Virus record (IMG/VR): IMGVR_UViG_3300005664_000136
Coordinates: 1 to 20,421 of that record
Length of the DNA: 20,421 nt
Direction: 5' to 3' (one strand)
From: a virus
Shown here: one piece after another, positions 7,506-14,081 of the stretch
Position numbering within the stretch: position 1 is the stretch's first letter
How the letters are laid out: each line of letters starts with the position of its first letter
Program-made: the position numbers and the translations under genes
Notes under the pieces: model-generated
Database searches by the model: none
What the model was told of the DNA's origin: nothing
What the model saw: the letters and a program-made list of their open reading frames with translations, nothing else

Positions 7506-7513
7506 ATATTTAT
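7506..7513 (+). promoter_or_regulatory. ATATTTAT motif upstream of the intact homing endonuclease
   Basis: The octamer lies in the 43-base gap between oxidoreductase and endonuclease and ends 11 bases before the ATG. Its extended form TATATTTA also fits the TAnnTTT part of the Bacteroidota -7 promoter box. Confidence 0.35.
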
Positions 7514-7524
7514 AAATAAAATAT

Positions 7525-8304
7525 ATGATAATTTATTTGACTACTAATTTAATAAATAATAAAAAATATATAGGAAGTACTAATAATAATAATCCTTACT
7601 ATTTAGGAAGTGGAGTATATCTTAACAAAGCTATTAAAAAATATGGTAGAAAAAACTTTAAAAGAGAAATATTAGAAACAGTTTCAAACTTAGAAGAGTT
7701 AAGAAAAAAAGAAGAATATTATATAAAATTATATAATGCAATTAATAGCAAAGAATTTTACAATGTGTCTAAAAAAGGAGTAGGAACTAAACCTGGATAT
7801 AATTCAAAAATTTATACTGAGGAGAGAAATAAGAAAATAGGGTTAGCTCATAAAGGACAAAAAAGATACGAAGGATTAGGAATCAAAATTAGTGAAAAAA
7901 CAAAAAATAAACCTAAACCTCCTAGAACCAAAGAACATAATGAAAAAATAGGTTTATCTAATAGAGGAAAATCTAAATTACCAATGAAAGAAGAAACTAA
8001 AAATAAAATTAAAAATTCAAAAATTGGGATTAAACAACCTAATATTGATAAGTCCAAAAAAGGTTATAAAATGTATAATCAGGAGTGGAAAGATAAAATA
8101 AGTAAATCATTAATAGGTAAACATAAAAACTATTTAGGCCATCATAAACCTATAATTCAATATGATCTTCAAGGTAACTTACTTAATGAATACCAATCAG
8201 CACAAGAAGCAGGTAGATACTTAAATAAATCAGGTAATAGTATAGCAGATTGTGCTGCCGGTAAACAAAAAACAGCTTATGGTTATAAATGGAAATACAA
8301 ATAA
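7525..8304 (+). CDS. GIY-YIG homing endonuclease with NUMOD3 repeats and NUMOD1 tail
   Basis: This 259-residue protein has an N-terminal GIY-YIG nuclease domain: IIYLTTNLINNKKYIGST (IIY at 2-4, YIG at 15-17), YLGSG at 26-30, KKYGRKNFKREILE at 38-51 and the catalytic-type Glu in EEYYIKLYNA near residue 63. Four NUMOD3-like DNA-binding repeats follow at about 97-110, 135-149, 155-168 and 186-199 (pattern T/K-E-E-x-x-x-K-I-x-x-S-x-x-G). A NUMOD1-like module at about 209-248 (IIQYDLQGNLLNEYQSAQEA) ends in AYGYKWKYK. All expected parts are present in order, so it is probably active. It cuts DNA lacking the element and so promotes its spread. The modules match those of the broken copy at 5568. Confidence 0.93.
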   Translation: MIIYLTTNLINNKKYIGSTNNNNPYYLGSGVYLNKAIKKYGRKNFKREILETVSNLEELRKKEEYYIKLYNAINSKEFYNVSKKGVGTKPGYNSKIYTEERNKKIGLAHKGQKRYEGLGIKISEKTKNKPKPPRTKEHNEKIGLSNRGKSKLPMKEETKNKIKNSKIGIKQPNIDKSKKGYKMYNQEWKDKISKSLIGKHKNYLGHHKPIIQYDLQGNLLNEYQSAQEAGRYLNKSGNSIADCAAGKQKTAYGYKWKYK

Positions 8305-8307
8305 TAA

Positions 8308-8315
8308 ATATTTAT
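8308..8315 (+). promoter_or_regulatory. ATATTTAT motif, candidate promoter element
   Basis: Four bases after the endonuclease stop and 16 bases before the ATG at 8332. With the two following bases it repeats the decamer found at 5546. Confidence 0.35.
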
Positions 8316-8331
8316 TGACAAACGTACAATA

Positions 8332-8583
8332 ATGACTAAAGATCAATTACGCGAAGCAATCCGCGCTGTTATTAGAAAAGAATTAGCTGAAGTACAACCA
8401 GCAGTAGCACCAACTAAACCATCACCTGGCCCTGCTATACATCCTGGAAAACCAGATACAGGTAAACCAAAACCTCGTCGCCCATTAGGAAATCCAGGTG
8501 TAAGTCCAAAACCAAAAGCTACAATGACTGAAGCTGAAATGCTAGCAAAGATTATTAAACGTTTTAGAAAAGCAAAAAAATAA
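8332..8583 (+). CDS. Small Pro-rich basic protein with leader peptide
   Basis: This 83-residue protein starts with MTKDQLREAIRAVIRKELAE, then Val, an amphipathic helix with L-A-E/V at residues 18-21 matching the prohead-protease rule. Residues about 22-60 are Pro/Lys/Gly-rich (PSPGPAIHPGKPDTGKP, PRRPLGNPGVSPKPK). The end is a basic helix, MTEAEMLAKIIKRFRKAKK. I recognise similar small phage proteins but no function. Its size and basic charge suit an internal head protein that binds DNA, which is inferred. Its stop overlaps the next start as TAATG. Confidence 0.8.
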   Translation: MTKDQLREAIRAVIRKELAEVQPAVAPTKPSPGPAIHPGKPDTGKPKPRRPLGNPGVSPKPKATMTEAEMLAKIIKRFRKAKK

Positions 8584-9602
8584 TGGCAAATCTCTTAGAA
8601 GTAGAATACGAGAAAATATTCTCCCCTAAAACTATGGCTGCTTTAAAAGGTAAGTCAGGTGAATCTTTACGTCAAATGCTTGGTAATAAAGATTTGATGC
8701 AAACATTAATGCGATCTAAAGCAGTATTAGATGAAATTATTGATGCTGAAGAAGGATATCGTGATGAATTAGAAATGATTGCTGCTATAATGGCAACAGA
8801 TGCTTTTCCAATTATTGACTATGCAAACATCAAAATAGATGCTAAAATAACAGGACCAGAAGATTTAAATGTTGAAATAGAACCAGGTGAAGAAGATCCA
8901 TTACAACCTAGCTTTGATGATGATACTGAAAAATTAAAAGCAAAACGCCGTATCATAAACGGTATTACACAGGGCGCATCAGTTAGAGGAGCATTTAGTT
9001 TCTACTTATTCAGAGAATACCTTGATGATATTAATCCGGCATTAGTAGAAAAATATAACGAAATATTAAAATCGGTATTCGGAATATACGATGATGAAAA
9101 CGCTATTGCGATGATGCTTGCAGCACTAGCTCAAGGACAAAAAATGGAAGGTGGTACAAGTGAAATGGTGTATGATGAAGAAAACGAACAATTTGTTATT
9201 AAAGCAAGAGCATTATGTTTTCCCATGCTGTTACACGAAATTGTAAAAGGATTATACGAAATCGTTGGTACAGAAGGATTTGGTGCTGATAAAGAAAAAA
9301 ATAAAGCAATTATAAATGCTGTAGATAAATTATCTAATGAACCAAACGATTTTCGCTTCGGTAAATTCTTATATGATGCTATTACTAAATTATATAATGA
9401 AAGTGATTTAGATGATGCACGTATTCGTGAATTATTCTTTGCTGAATTATATAAATTAGAAGAAGACGAGTTCTTATCATTTGTAGAAAATGCTGTTAAT
9501 GATGAATTAACTCCAGAACAAAAGAGATGGGCTATCAATACAATGAAAGATATTGAACGCGACTTGAAAAAAGACGATACTGGATTAGCTGATTTAGACT
9601 AA
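8583..9602 (+). CDS. Conserved phage protein with HEIVKG motif, function unknown
   Basis: This 339-residue acidic, mostly helical protein has NGITQGASVRGAFSFYLFRE at residues 126-145 and ARALCFPMLLHEIVKGLYEI at about 208-227. The FPxLLHExVKG segment recurs in T4-like phage proteins of unknown role, as I recall. HEIVK has the start of a zincin motif but lacks the second His (HExxK, not HExxH), so a protease call is not justified. There is no leader peptide. Translation is coupled to the Pro-rich gene by the TAATG overlap. A weak hairpin terminator follows the stop. Confidence 0.8.
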   Translation: MANLLEVEYEKIFSPKTMAALKGKSGESLRQMLGNKDLMQTLMRSKAVLDEIIDAEEGYRDELEMIAAIMATDAFPIIDYANIKIDAKITGPEDLNVEIEPGEEDPLQPSFDDDTEKLKAKRRIINGITQGASVRGAFSFYLFREYLDDINPALVEKYNEILKSVFGIYDDENAIAMMLAALAQGQKMEGGTSEMVYDEENEQFVIKARALCFPMLLHEIVKGLYEIVGTEGFGADKEKNKAIINAVDKLSNEPNDFRFGKFLYDAITKLYNESDLDDARIRELFFAELYKLEEDEFLSFVENAVNDELTPEQKRWAINTMKDIERDLKKDDTGLADLD

Positions 9603-9603
9603 T

Positions 9604-9626
9604 AGGCTTGTCAAAGTCCTTTTATT
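9604..9626 (+). terminator. Weak hairpin terminator with GTCA loop
   Basis: AGGCTT (9604-9609) can pair with AAGTCCT (9614-9620) with one bulged T, followed by TTTTATT. The sequence aligns with the stronger hairpin at 9903, sharing AATAGG, TGTCAAAG and CC in the same order, so the two are probably related by duplication. Confidence 0.45.
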
Positions 9627-9651
9627 ATCTTTATAAAAAATAAAATTAGTT

Positions 9652-9897
9652 ATGGAAACACAAAGAATTAAAACATCAGACGGAACAATTGCCTATTACG
9701 TGGATTGTGGAGGCATAAACAAAATGCACAATTGGGATGGTGCAGCTTATTTCCCACAAGGTAACAAACGAGAAGCCGAGTATTACTTATTTGGAATTAA
9801 AATGAGTAAAGACGAATGGTTAGAACGAAAAGCTGATGTTAACGGGATTCCATGGTATAAAACAGCTGCCGGAAAACAAAGCGGAGCTAGAGTTTAA
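9652..9897 (+). CDS. 81-residue conserved phage hypothetical protein
   Basis: The protein has DGTIAYYVDCGGINKMHNWD, then GAAYFPQGNKREAEYYLFGI, then KMSKDEW. The order HNWDGxAxxPxGN, EYYLxGI, KDEW recurs in phage hypotheticals and is like the HReDGPA-type repeats that pair a small beta unit with a GxxYxxEEW unit; this comparison is from memory. No catalytic residues, membrane segment or leader are visible. It is a single-gene unit between two related hairpins, so it may be transcribed separately from its neighbours. Confidence 0.7.
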   Translation: METQRIKTSDGTIAYYVDCGGINKMHNWDGAAYFPQGNKREAEYYLFGIKMSKDEWLERKADVNGIPWYKTAAGKQSGARV

Positions 9898-9902
9898 TAA
9901 AT

Positions 9903-9930
9903 AAATAGGGGTGTCAAAGCCCCTATTTTA
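9903..9930 (+). terminator. Rho-independent-type terminator
   Basis: AAATAGGGG (9903-9911) and CCCCTATTT (9920-9928) form a perfect 9-bp stem with the loop TGTCAAAG, followed by a short T/A-rich stretch. It lies six bases after the stop of the 81-residue gene and is the clearest terminator in the window. Confidence 0.75.
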
Positions 9931-9940
9931 AATTCAAGTT

Positions 9941-10243
9941 ATGAGAGGTAGACCACCAAAAGAAATTACACTACAAGAAAATCCAACTAAATTTAGTCGT
10001 ACTTATGAAGATGAATATACTACTGAGGTATGGACATTTGATTTAAATAAATCACCATATGGCCCTATCAGCGTAGATATTAAATATAAAGCAGGTGCTG
10101 AAAAAAAGATAAAACAAGAGATTAAGGAAGCTAAACAACAGAAGAAGATAGCTCGTCAAATGAAAAAAATAAATAAGCAAAATGAAAATAGGACTAACAG
10201 GAACCGTGTCGGTAGGAAAAACGACACTAGTAAACGCTCTTAA
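9941..10243 (+). CDS. Small basic protein with AT-hook-like N-terminus
   Basis: This 100-residue protein begins MRGRPPKEI, where RGRPPK is the core of an AT-hook, a minor-groove DNA-binding motif. A short folded part follows, with EDEYTTEVWTFDLNKSPYGP and ISVDIKYKAG at about residues 25-58. After that comes a Lys-rich helix (KKIKQEIKEAKQQKK) and a basic tail. The tail (residues about 81-100) is read from the same DNA as the start of the kinase gene in another frame, a 62-base overlap. The start is the first ATG after the terminator. DNA binding is inferred from composition. The function is unknown. Confidence 0.7.
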   Translation: MRGRPPKEITLQENPTKFSRTYEDEYTTEVWTFDLNKSPYGPISVDIKYKAGAEKKIKQEIKEAKQQKKIARQMKKINKQNENRTNRNRVGRKNDTSKRS

Positions 10244-10703
10244 AGAGTTAGAACAATTCAAAGGATATGAAATAGCAACTGAACGTAGTAAATATCTACG
10301 CGATCAAGGTATAGCATTAAATACTGATTCAACATTGAAAGGTCAAATAGTGTTCGCTGCTGAACGTGCTTTAGAGTTAATGAAACCAAATATTATCACT
10401 GATAGAACAATATATGATGTAATAGCATTTACACTCAGCGCTAAATCAATTAGTAAATTTGAAAAACGTCATTTTTTCGATTTAATGTTGGATTTACGTA
10501 ATGAATATGATGTTGTTATTTATGTATCACCTGAAGGTGTTGATATAGAAAATAATGGTGTACGTGAAACTAATGCTGATTATCGTACAGAGATTGATGA
10601 AATTATACGTGAATTATTAAAAGCACATCCACCTAAGAAACTTATTGAAATTAAAGGTTCAACAGAAGAACGCATAAACACTATTACCTCACAACTAATC
10701 TAA
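10182..10703 (+). CDS. P-loop NTPase, AAA_28/NadR-like kinase family
   Basis: This 173-residue protein starts MKIGLTGTVSVGKTTLV, a Walker A loop (G-x4-GKTT) at residues 7-15. ATERSKYLRDQGIALNTDST near 35-54 and IITDRTIYDVIAFTLSAK near 70-87 match the layout of small P-loop proteins of the AAA_28 type, which includes NadR-like and nucleoside/nucleotide kinases. DVVIYVSPEG near 109-118 is the usual strand plus lid region. A small-molecule kinase role, for example in nucleotide or NAD metabolism, is likely, but the substrate cannot be told. The start is fixed by the P-loop lying seven residues in, so the 62-base overlap with the upstream gene is real if both are translated. Confidence 0.82.
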   Translation: MKIGLTGTVSVGKTTLVNALKELEQFKGYEIATERSKYLRDQGIALNTDSTLKGQIVFAAERALELMKPNIITDRTIYDVIAFTLSAKSISKFEKRHFFDLMLDLRNEYDVVIYVSPEGVDIENNGVRETNADYRTEIDEIIRELLKAHPPKKLIEIKGSTEERINTITSQLI

Positions 10704-10710
10704 TATTTAT
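10703..10710 (+). promoter_or_regulatory. ATATTTAT motif, candidate promoter element
   Basis: The octamer begins on the last base of the kinase TAA. An ATG at 10709 overlaps its end; the preferred ATG at 10739 lies 28 bases downstream. Confidence 0.35.
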
Positions 10711-10738
10711 GGACATATCGTCAAACCAACTCAAAACA

Positions 10739-11713
10739 ATGAAATCAAAACAATTACGTGGAATTATACGTGAAGCACTATTAGAAGTATTAAATGAAAT
10801 AGGGCAAACTCCTGGTCATGGAGCTGTGAAAGTAAAAAAAGGAGATATAGCTAGTATTAAAAAATATACTCAACAAGGAATAGATGTTGAAGAAGATCCA
10901 ACAATAAAAGAAATGGCTCGTGTTGCTAAAGGATTTAGATTAGCTGATCCAAACTTTGATGCTTCTCAATATGCTGCTAAACGTGTTAGTGGAGTATCAA
11001 TGGAAGATATAATTAATTATTTCCGCGAAAATCCAGGAGCTGAAAAAACACAATTACAAGCACAATTTAATTTCGCTCGCCCACAAATAGCAAATGCTTT
11101 AGTTAATGGCTTATTAGATGCTGGAGTATTAGTTAAATTAGGAAGAGGAGGTGAAGTAGAAGCACCACCAGCTCCAGGTGAAGAACCAGCAGAAAGAGAA
11201 GAACCAATTCGTGGTGGTGAAGAATTTTTAATCGGACCTTATTTAGACTTAGGTGTAGATAGACCATCAACATCAAGTGAAGAAGAAACAGATGATGAAG
11301 AACCAATAATCGAACCAGAAAAAATCGAAAAAACCACTGCTAAAGGTGGAATGTCTGATGAAGATTATCAAGCATTTATAAAATATAGCGAATTAAAAGA
11401 CCGTTTAAATGCTACTAAAACCAATATCAATAAAACAAAACGTTCTAAAGGCATAATTGATATAGGACCTAATACAAAAGATGAAGATATCTTGCGCTTG
11501 ACTAACTTGAAAAAATCATTAGAAGATAGAATGGCGGCATTAATAGCAAGTTCAAAATATCTACAAGATAAGATAGCCAAAGAACAAACAGGTAAAATTG
11601 CTGCTAAAGCACCAGAAATTGAACCAGTAGAAGATAAAGATGAGGATGTGGTAGCAGAAAACTACGAATACGAAAGAAGACAATTGCAATACCGTGCTGG
11701 AATTATCAGATAA
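10739..11713 (+). CDS. Leader-bearing protein with winged-helix-like domain and coiled coil
   Basis: From ATG 10739 the protein has 324 residues and begins MKSKQLRGIIREALLEVLNE, with L-L-E/V (14-17) and L-N-E/I (18-21) as candidate prohead-protease sites. An ATG at 10709 would add ten residues, but it overlaps the ATATTTAT motif and would bury the leader, so 10739 is preferred. Residues about 86-137 (SMEDIINYFRENPGAEKTQL to LLDAGVLVKLG) read like a winged helix-turn-helix: three helices then a two-strand wing. An acidic Pro/Glu linker follows at about 141-200, then a coiled coil (YSELKDRLNATKTNINKTK and LKKSLEDRMAALIASSKYL). It could be a DNA-binding protein packed in the head, which is inferred. 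Its end overlaps the next ORF by 20 bases. Confidence 0.78.
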   Translation: MKSKQLRGIIREALLEVLNEIGQTPGHGAVKVKKGDIASIKKYTQQGIDVEEDPTIKEMARVAKGFRLADPNFDASQYAAKRVSGVSMEDIINYFRENPGAEKTQLQAQFNFARPQIANALVNGLLDAGVLVKLGRGGEVEAPPAPGEEPAEREEPIRGGEEFLIGPYLDLGVDRPSTSSEEETDDEEPIIEPEKIEKTTAKGGMSDEDYQAFIKYSELKDRLNATKTNINKTKRSKGIIDIGPNTKDEDILRLTNLKKSLEDRMAALIASSKYLQDKIAKEQTGKIAAKAPEIEPVEDKDEDVVAENYEYERRQLQYRAGIIR

Positions 11714-12047
11714 ATATAAAAAATATATTCTATACGTTATAGTTGGTATACTATTATTGTTTAGCATTATATGGCTGTCCGTGCGACAGCCACAAATGCC
11801 TAAAGAATATAAAGATGCTATTGATGCTTTAACAAAAGCAAATAAAGAGTTAGTAGAACATCAAAAACAACTTGACAGTACTATCCAAGTTTATAAAAAC
11901 GAAGTAAAACAAGTTGATAATCAAATAGATAATATTAAAGAAAAAACAACTATTATCAGAGAATATTATCACGAGCAAAGTGTAGCGGCTAATAATTATA
12001 CACCGACACAAGTTGATTCATTTTTCAAAGCACGATATAATTATTGA
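11694..12047 (+). CDS. Single-TM coiled-coil membrane protein, possibly spanin-like
   Basis: This 117-residue protein starts at GTG 11694, because no ATG lies ahead of its membrane segment. Residues about 10-28 (YILYVIVGILLLFSIIWLSV) are one transmembrane helix. Residues about 38-90 are a coiled coil (KANKELVEHQKQLDSTIQVY), and the end is a short polar tail, TPTQVDSFFKARYNY. An inner-membrane anchor plus periplasmic coiled coil is the shape of Rz-type i-spanins, and similar short proteins occur in Bacteroidota phages. There is no sequence evidence for a partner lipoprotein, so lysis is only a suggestion. Confidence 0.7.
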   Translation: MLELSDKYKKYILYVIVGILLLFSIIWLSVRQPQMPKEYKDAIDALTKANKELVEHQKQLDSTIQVYKNEVKQVDNQIDNIKEKTTIIREYYHEQSVAANNYTPTQVDSFFKARYNY

Positions 12048-12502
12048 TGATTAAGCTAATTGATATTTTAAAGGAAATAATAGATATTTATCTTCCTAAT
12101 GAGTTATCTAGCAAAGATATTCAATATGATGTAGTACAAGAATCTCCTAGAAGATGTATAGTTAATTTATCCTATAAAGATAATTATTATAGTTTAAGAA
12201 TATTACCAATTTTTAATCCCAAAAGACCATCAGTTAATTTTGGGATTACAGATGAAAATTTTGAAAAAATTAATATGGATAAACTAATTAATGCTTCTCA
12301 TACTCCTCGTATATTAGCTACTATTTTTGGATTTTTAAGATATTGGGTTGATAAATACAATATTCAAGAATTTGAATATGCTGCTCAAGGAGAAGTTAGA
12401 AATAAATTATATGAATATTATTTAAAAAAACATTTTTCTGATTTTAAACAAACTCAAGAAACGTTTGGTAATGAAACTATACAAGTATGGAAGAAAATCT
12501 AA
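12047..12502 (+). CDS. Leader-bearing protein, possible GNAT-like fold
   Basis: ATG 12047 overlaps the upstream TGA (TGATG) and gives 151 residues; a TTG three bases earlier is less likely. The leader is MIKLIDILKEIIDI, with L-K-E/I at 8-11. The body reads as alternating strands and helices: CIVNLSYKDNYYSLRILPIF, PSVNFGITDENFEKI, TPRILATIFGFLRYW, then IQEFEYAAQGEVRNKLYEYY. The late pattern of a strand with FEYAAQGE followed by R-x-K-L-Y-x-Y-Y is like the end of phage GNAT-fold domains that I recall. The acetyl-CoA loop (Q/R-x-x-G-x-G/A) is not visible, so activity is doubtful. An ATATTTAT octamer at 12084-12091 is inside the gene. Confidence 0.72.
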   Translation: MIKLIDILKEIIDIYLPNELSSKDIQYDVVQESPRRCIVNLSYKDNYYSLRILPIFNPKRPSVNFGITDENFEKINMDKLINASHTPRILATIFGFLRYWVDKYNIQEFEYAAQGEVRNKLYEYYLKKHFSDFKQTQETFGNETIQVWKKI

Positions 12503-12624
12503 TATATAAAATTGAAATATTACAACTTATTGAATCTAAATATAATATTGAAATAAAAGATGAGGAAATAGAAAATATAATCACTTTTGAAGATTTAATT
12601 AATTTTATAAAACAGAAACAATGA
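12487..12624 (+). CDS. 45-residue acyl-carrier-protein-like ORF lacking the carrier serine
   Basis: ATG 12487 opens 45 codons between the GNAT-like gene (16-base overlap) and the next leader gene (ATGA overlap). It fills the only space there, so it is probably a real gene. IEILQLIESKYNIEIKDEEI followed by ENIITFEDLINFIKQKQ resembles helices II-IV of bacterial acyl carrier protein (E. coli: [20 protein letters not shown] then EKITTVQAAIDYINGH). The DSL motif with the phosphopantetheine serine and helix I are missing. It may be an ACP-derived mimic or binding module, or a chance likeness in a short helical protein. Confidence 0.6.
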   Translation: MEENLIYKIEILQLIESKYNIEIKDEEIENIITFEDLINFIKQKQ

Positions 12625-13292
12625 TTAAACTAACTGATCTTTTAAAAGAAATAGAGCAAGACCGCATTGAGGAAATAGGTGCTAAAGATATAGCATTAGG
12701 AGCTATGATGGCTGCTAGTACATTAGGCGGAGCAAAAGCAAAATCAGTTGCCAAAGCACCAACAGCAATAACTCAAACCGTTAAAGATACAACAAGAACA
12801 ACTACACCTATAGATGGTATAATAGGTTCAGTAACATCTCAATTTAAATTCTTATCTCCTGAAAGAGAAGAAACAAAAATATCTGCTCCAACTAAAGGTG
12901 TACCATCAGTTGTTACAAAAACAAAAGTACCACAAAGTTTAGATCAAGTCAAACAATTCATTAAAACTGACTTAACAGTAGATCAAATGAAACAATGGAA
13001 TGATTTTGTAGATTGGATGAAAAGTAAAGGTCTATCAGGTGATACAAAAATGGATAAGGATGGTTCTGATAAAAAAGTATTAGAATTTTATAAAGACAAA
13101 GTAAATCCTGATTTTTGGGTTAGTGATGAAAATGATATAAAAGAGGTACAAAAAGCACATAAAGATTATAGAGAAACTACAATAAAACTATGGAAAGCAG
13201 GTAAATGGGTTATTAAAATAGCTGGTGAAACTATGACTCCTGGCGTAGATGATAATAAAGTAGATAAAGAATATTTAGCTTTGGCAAAATAA
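12621..13292 (+). CDS. Leader-bearing head-type protein with conserved C-terminal Trp-rich domain
   Basis: This 223-residue protein starts MIKLTDLLKEIEQDRIEEIG, almost the same as the leader at 108. Candidate prohead-protease sites are L-K-E/I (8-11) and I-E-E/I (16-19). A short Ala/Gly-rich apolar stretch follows at about 22-40 (AKDIALGAMMAASTLGGAKA), then a Thr/Lys-rich linker. Residues about 105-223 form a folded domain: MKQWNDFVDWMKSKGLSGD, LEFYKDKVNPDFWVSDEND, then KDYRETTIKLWKAGKW and MTPGVDDNKVDKEYLA. Similar tails occur in phage proteins of unknown role. An internal capsid protein is the best guess. Confidence 0.78.
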   Translation: MIKLTDLLKEIEQDRIEEIGAKDIALGAMMAASTLGGAKAKSVAKAPTAITQTVKDTTRTTTPIDGIIGSVTSQFKFLSPEREETKISAPTKGVPSVVTKTKVPQSLDQVKQFIKTDLTVDQMKQWNDFVDWMKSKGLSGDTKMDKDGSDKKVLEFYKDKVNPDFWVSDENDIKEVQKAHKDYRETTIKLWKAGKWVIKIAGETMTPGVDDNKVDKEYLALAK

Positions 13293-13319
13293 CTTTACTA
13301 TATTTAGATATTAAAGTAC

Positions 13320-13673
13320 ATGAATATGAAAAAGTTATTATTTATCTTATTAATGTTAGGTTATGTTATAACAAATGCACACCCACCTAAATCTAGAGCT
13401 GAATACGAAAAATATGTTGATAGTTTATATCAAATTAATATCAAAATAGCAATTGACTATGGCAAAGCATTAGATACCAACCCAAATGCAATTCGCCCTG
13501 AACCAGCAATATGGTTTGTTGATATGAATGGAAATGCATATGATTACCCACCAAACGCAGAAAATGATTCTATTATGCGAGAAAGAGAAGTATATAAAAG
13601 AAAATTAGATAGTTTAGGAGGCAAGCAATTTATAGAGATAGAAAAGTGGTATAACGAAAAACACAAAAAATGA
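13320..13673 (+). CDS. Secreted small protein with signal peptide
   Basis: This 117-residue protein starts MNMKKLLFILLMLGYVITNA; ATG 13326 (MKKLLF) is an equally good start. The basic end, apolar core and A-x-A-like end (TNA/HPP) form a Sec signal peptide with no lipobox Cys. The mature part is polar, with SRAEYEKYVDSLYQINIKIA, a central PEPAIWFVDMNGNAYDYPP and a charged helical end, EREVYKRKLDSLGG. I do not recognise the family. Periplasmic location is predicted. It overlaps the next secreted protein as ATGA, so the two are likely partners. Confidence 0.72.
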   Translation: MNMKKLLFILLMLGYVITNAHPPKSRAEYEKYVDSLYQINIKIAIDYGKALDTNPNAIRPEPAIWFVDMNGNAYDYPPNAENDSIMREREVYKRKLDSLGGKQFIEIEKWYNEKHKK

Positions 13674-14071
13674 AACAACTATTAATAATATTATTATTTA
13701 TATCAACGCTAACCAAAGCACAAGATACAATCAAAATACCCACCCCAGTAGCTAAACAAATAGCAAAGGAATTAGTTGGATGTGATAGTGTTAAAGCAAT
13801 TCATGAATTGATTAAAGATCAACTTAAATTAACTGAATATAAAGTAATACTTAAAGATAGTATTATATCAAATTATATCCAAAAAGATACAATGTATGAA
13901 CAACGTATTAAAAACGAACAAGATAAATTTGAAATACAAGGTAAATTTGTTAAAGATTTACAAAAACAAAATAGACGACTAAAAATAAAAAACATATTTA
14001 CTAATACTATATTCGGTATTACTATTGGTGGTCTAGTAGGTGGATTAACATATATACTTCTTACGAAGTAA
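13670..14071 (+). CDS. Signal-peptide coiled-coil protein with C-terminal membrane helix
   Basis: This 133-residue protein starts MKQLLIILLFISTLTKAQDT, a signal peptide likely cut after TKA to leave Gln, common in Bacteroidota. Residues about 20-105 are a long coiled coil (HELIKDQLKLTEYKVILKDS, EQRIKNEQDKFEIQGKFVK). Residues about 108-131 (NIFTNTIFGITIGGLVGGLT and on) are a glycine-rich membrane helix. The design of secreted coiled coil plus tail anchor, directly before phage packaging genes, is familiar from flavobacterial phages, where the role is not known to me. A spanin-like or envelope function is a reasonable inference. Confidence 0.75.
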   Translation: MKQLLIILLFISTLTKAQDTIKIPTPVAKQIAKELVGCDSVKAIHELIKDQLKLTEYKVILKDSIISNYIQKDTMYEQRIKNEQDKFEIQGKFVKDLQKQNRRLKIKNIFTNTIFGITIGGLVGGLTYILLTK

Positions 14072-14081
14072 TTCATCTTAT

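Larger units (their letters stand above)
5530..8317 (+). mobile_element. Putative homing-endonuclease cassette carrying an oxidoreductase gene
   Basis: The segment contains a broken GIY-YIG endonuclease, a metabolic-type FAD oxidoreductase and an intact GIY-YIG endonuclease, and sits between two leader-bearing virion-type genes (5004-5504 and 8332-8583). The ten bases ATATTTATTG occur at 5546-5555 and 8308-8317, near both edges. Homing endonucleases are known to spread neighbouring DNA by repair-driven copying. The boundaries are a guess, because the repeated bases contain the common intergenic octamer. Confidence 0.4.

Noticed and set aside
7501-7535. Hairpin hiding the start of the intact homing endonuclease (ATTAT ... 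ATAAT)
   Set aside because: The pairing is short, interrupted and made only of A/T in an A/T-rich gap, so it is not distinguishable from chance.
9131-9538. 135-residue minus-strand ORF
   Set aside because: Opposite the well-supported 339-residue phage gene, with Ser/Asn-rich low-information sequence.
8583-9602. Zinc metalloprotease call from HEIVKG
   Set aside because: The motif is HExxK, without the second His and without a third ligand at the expected place.
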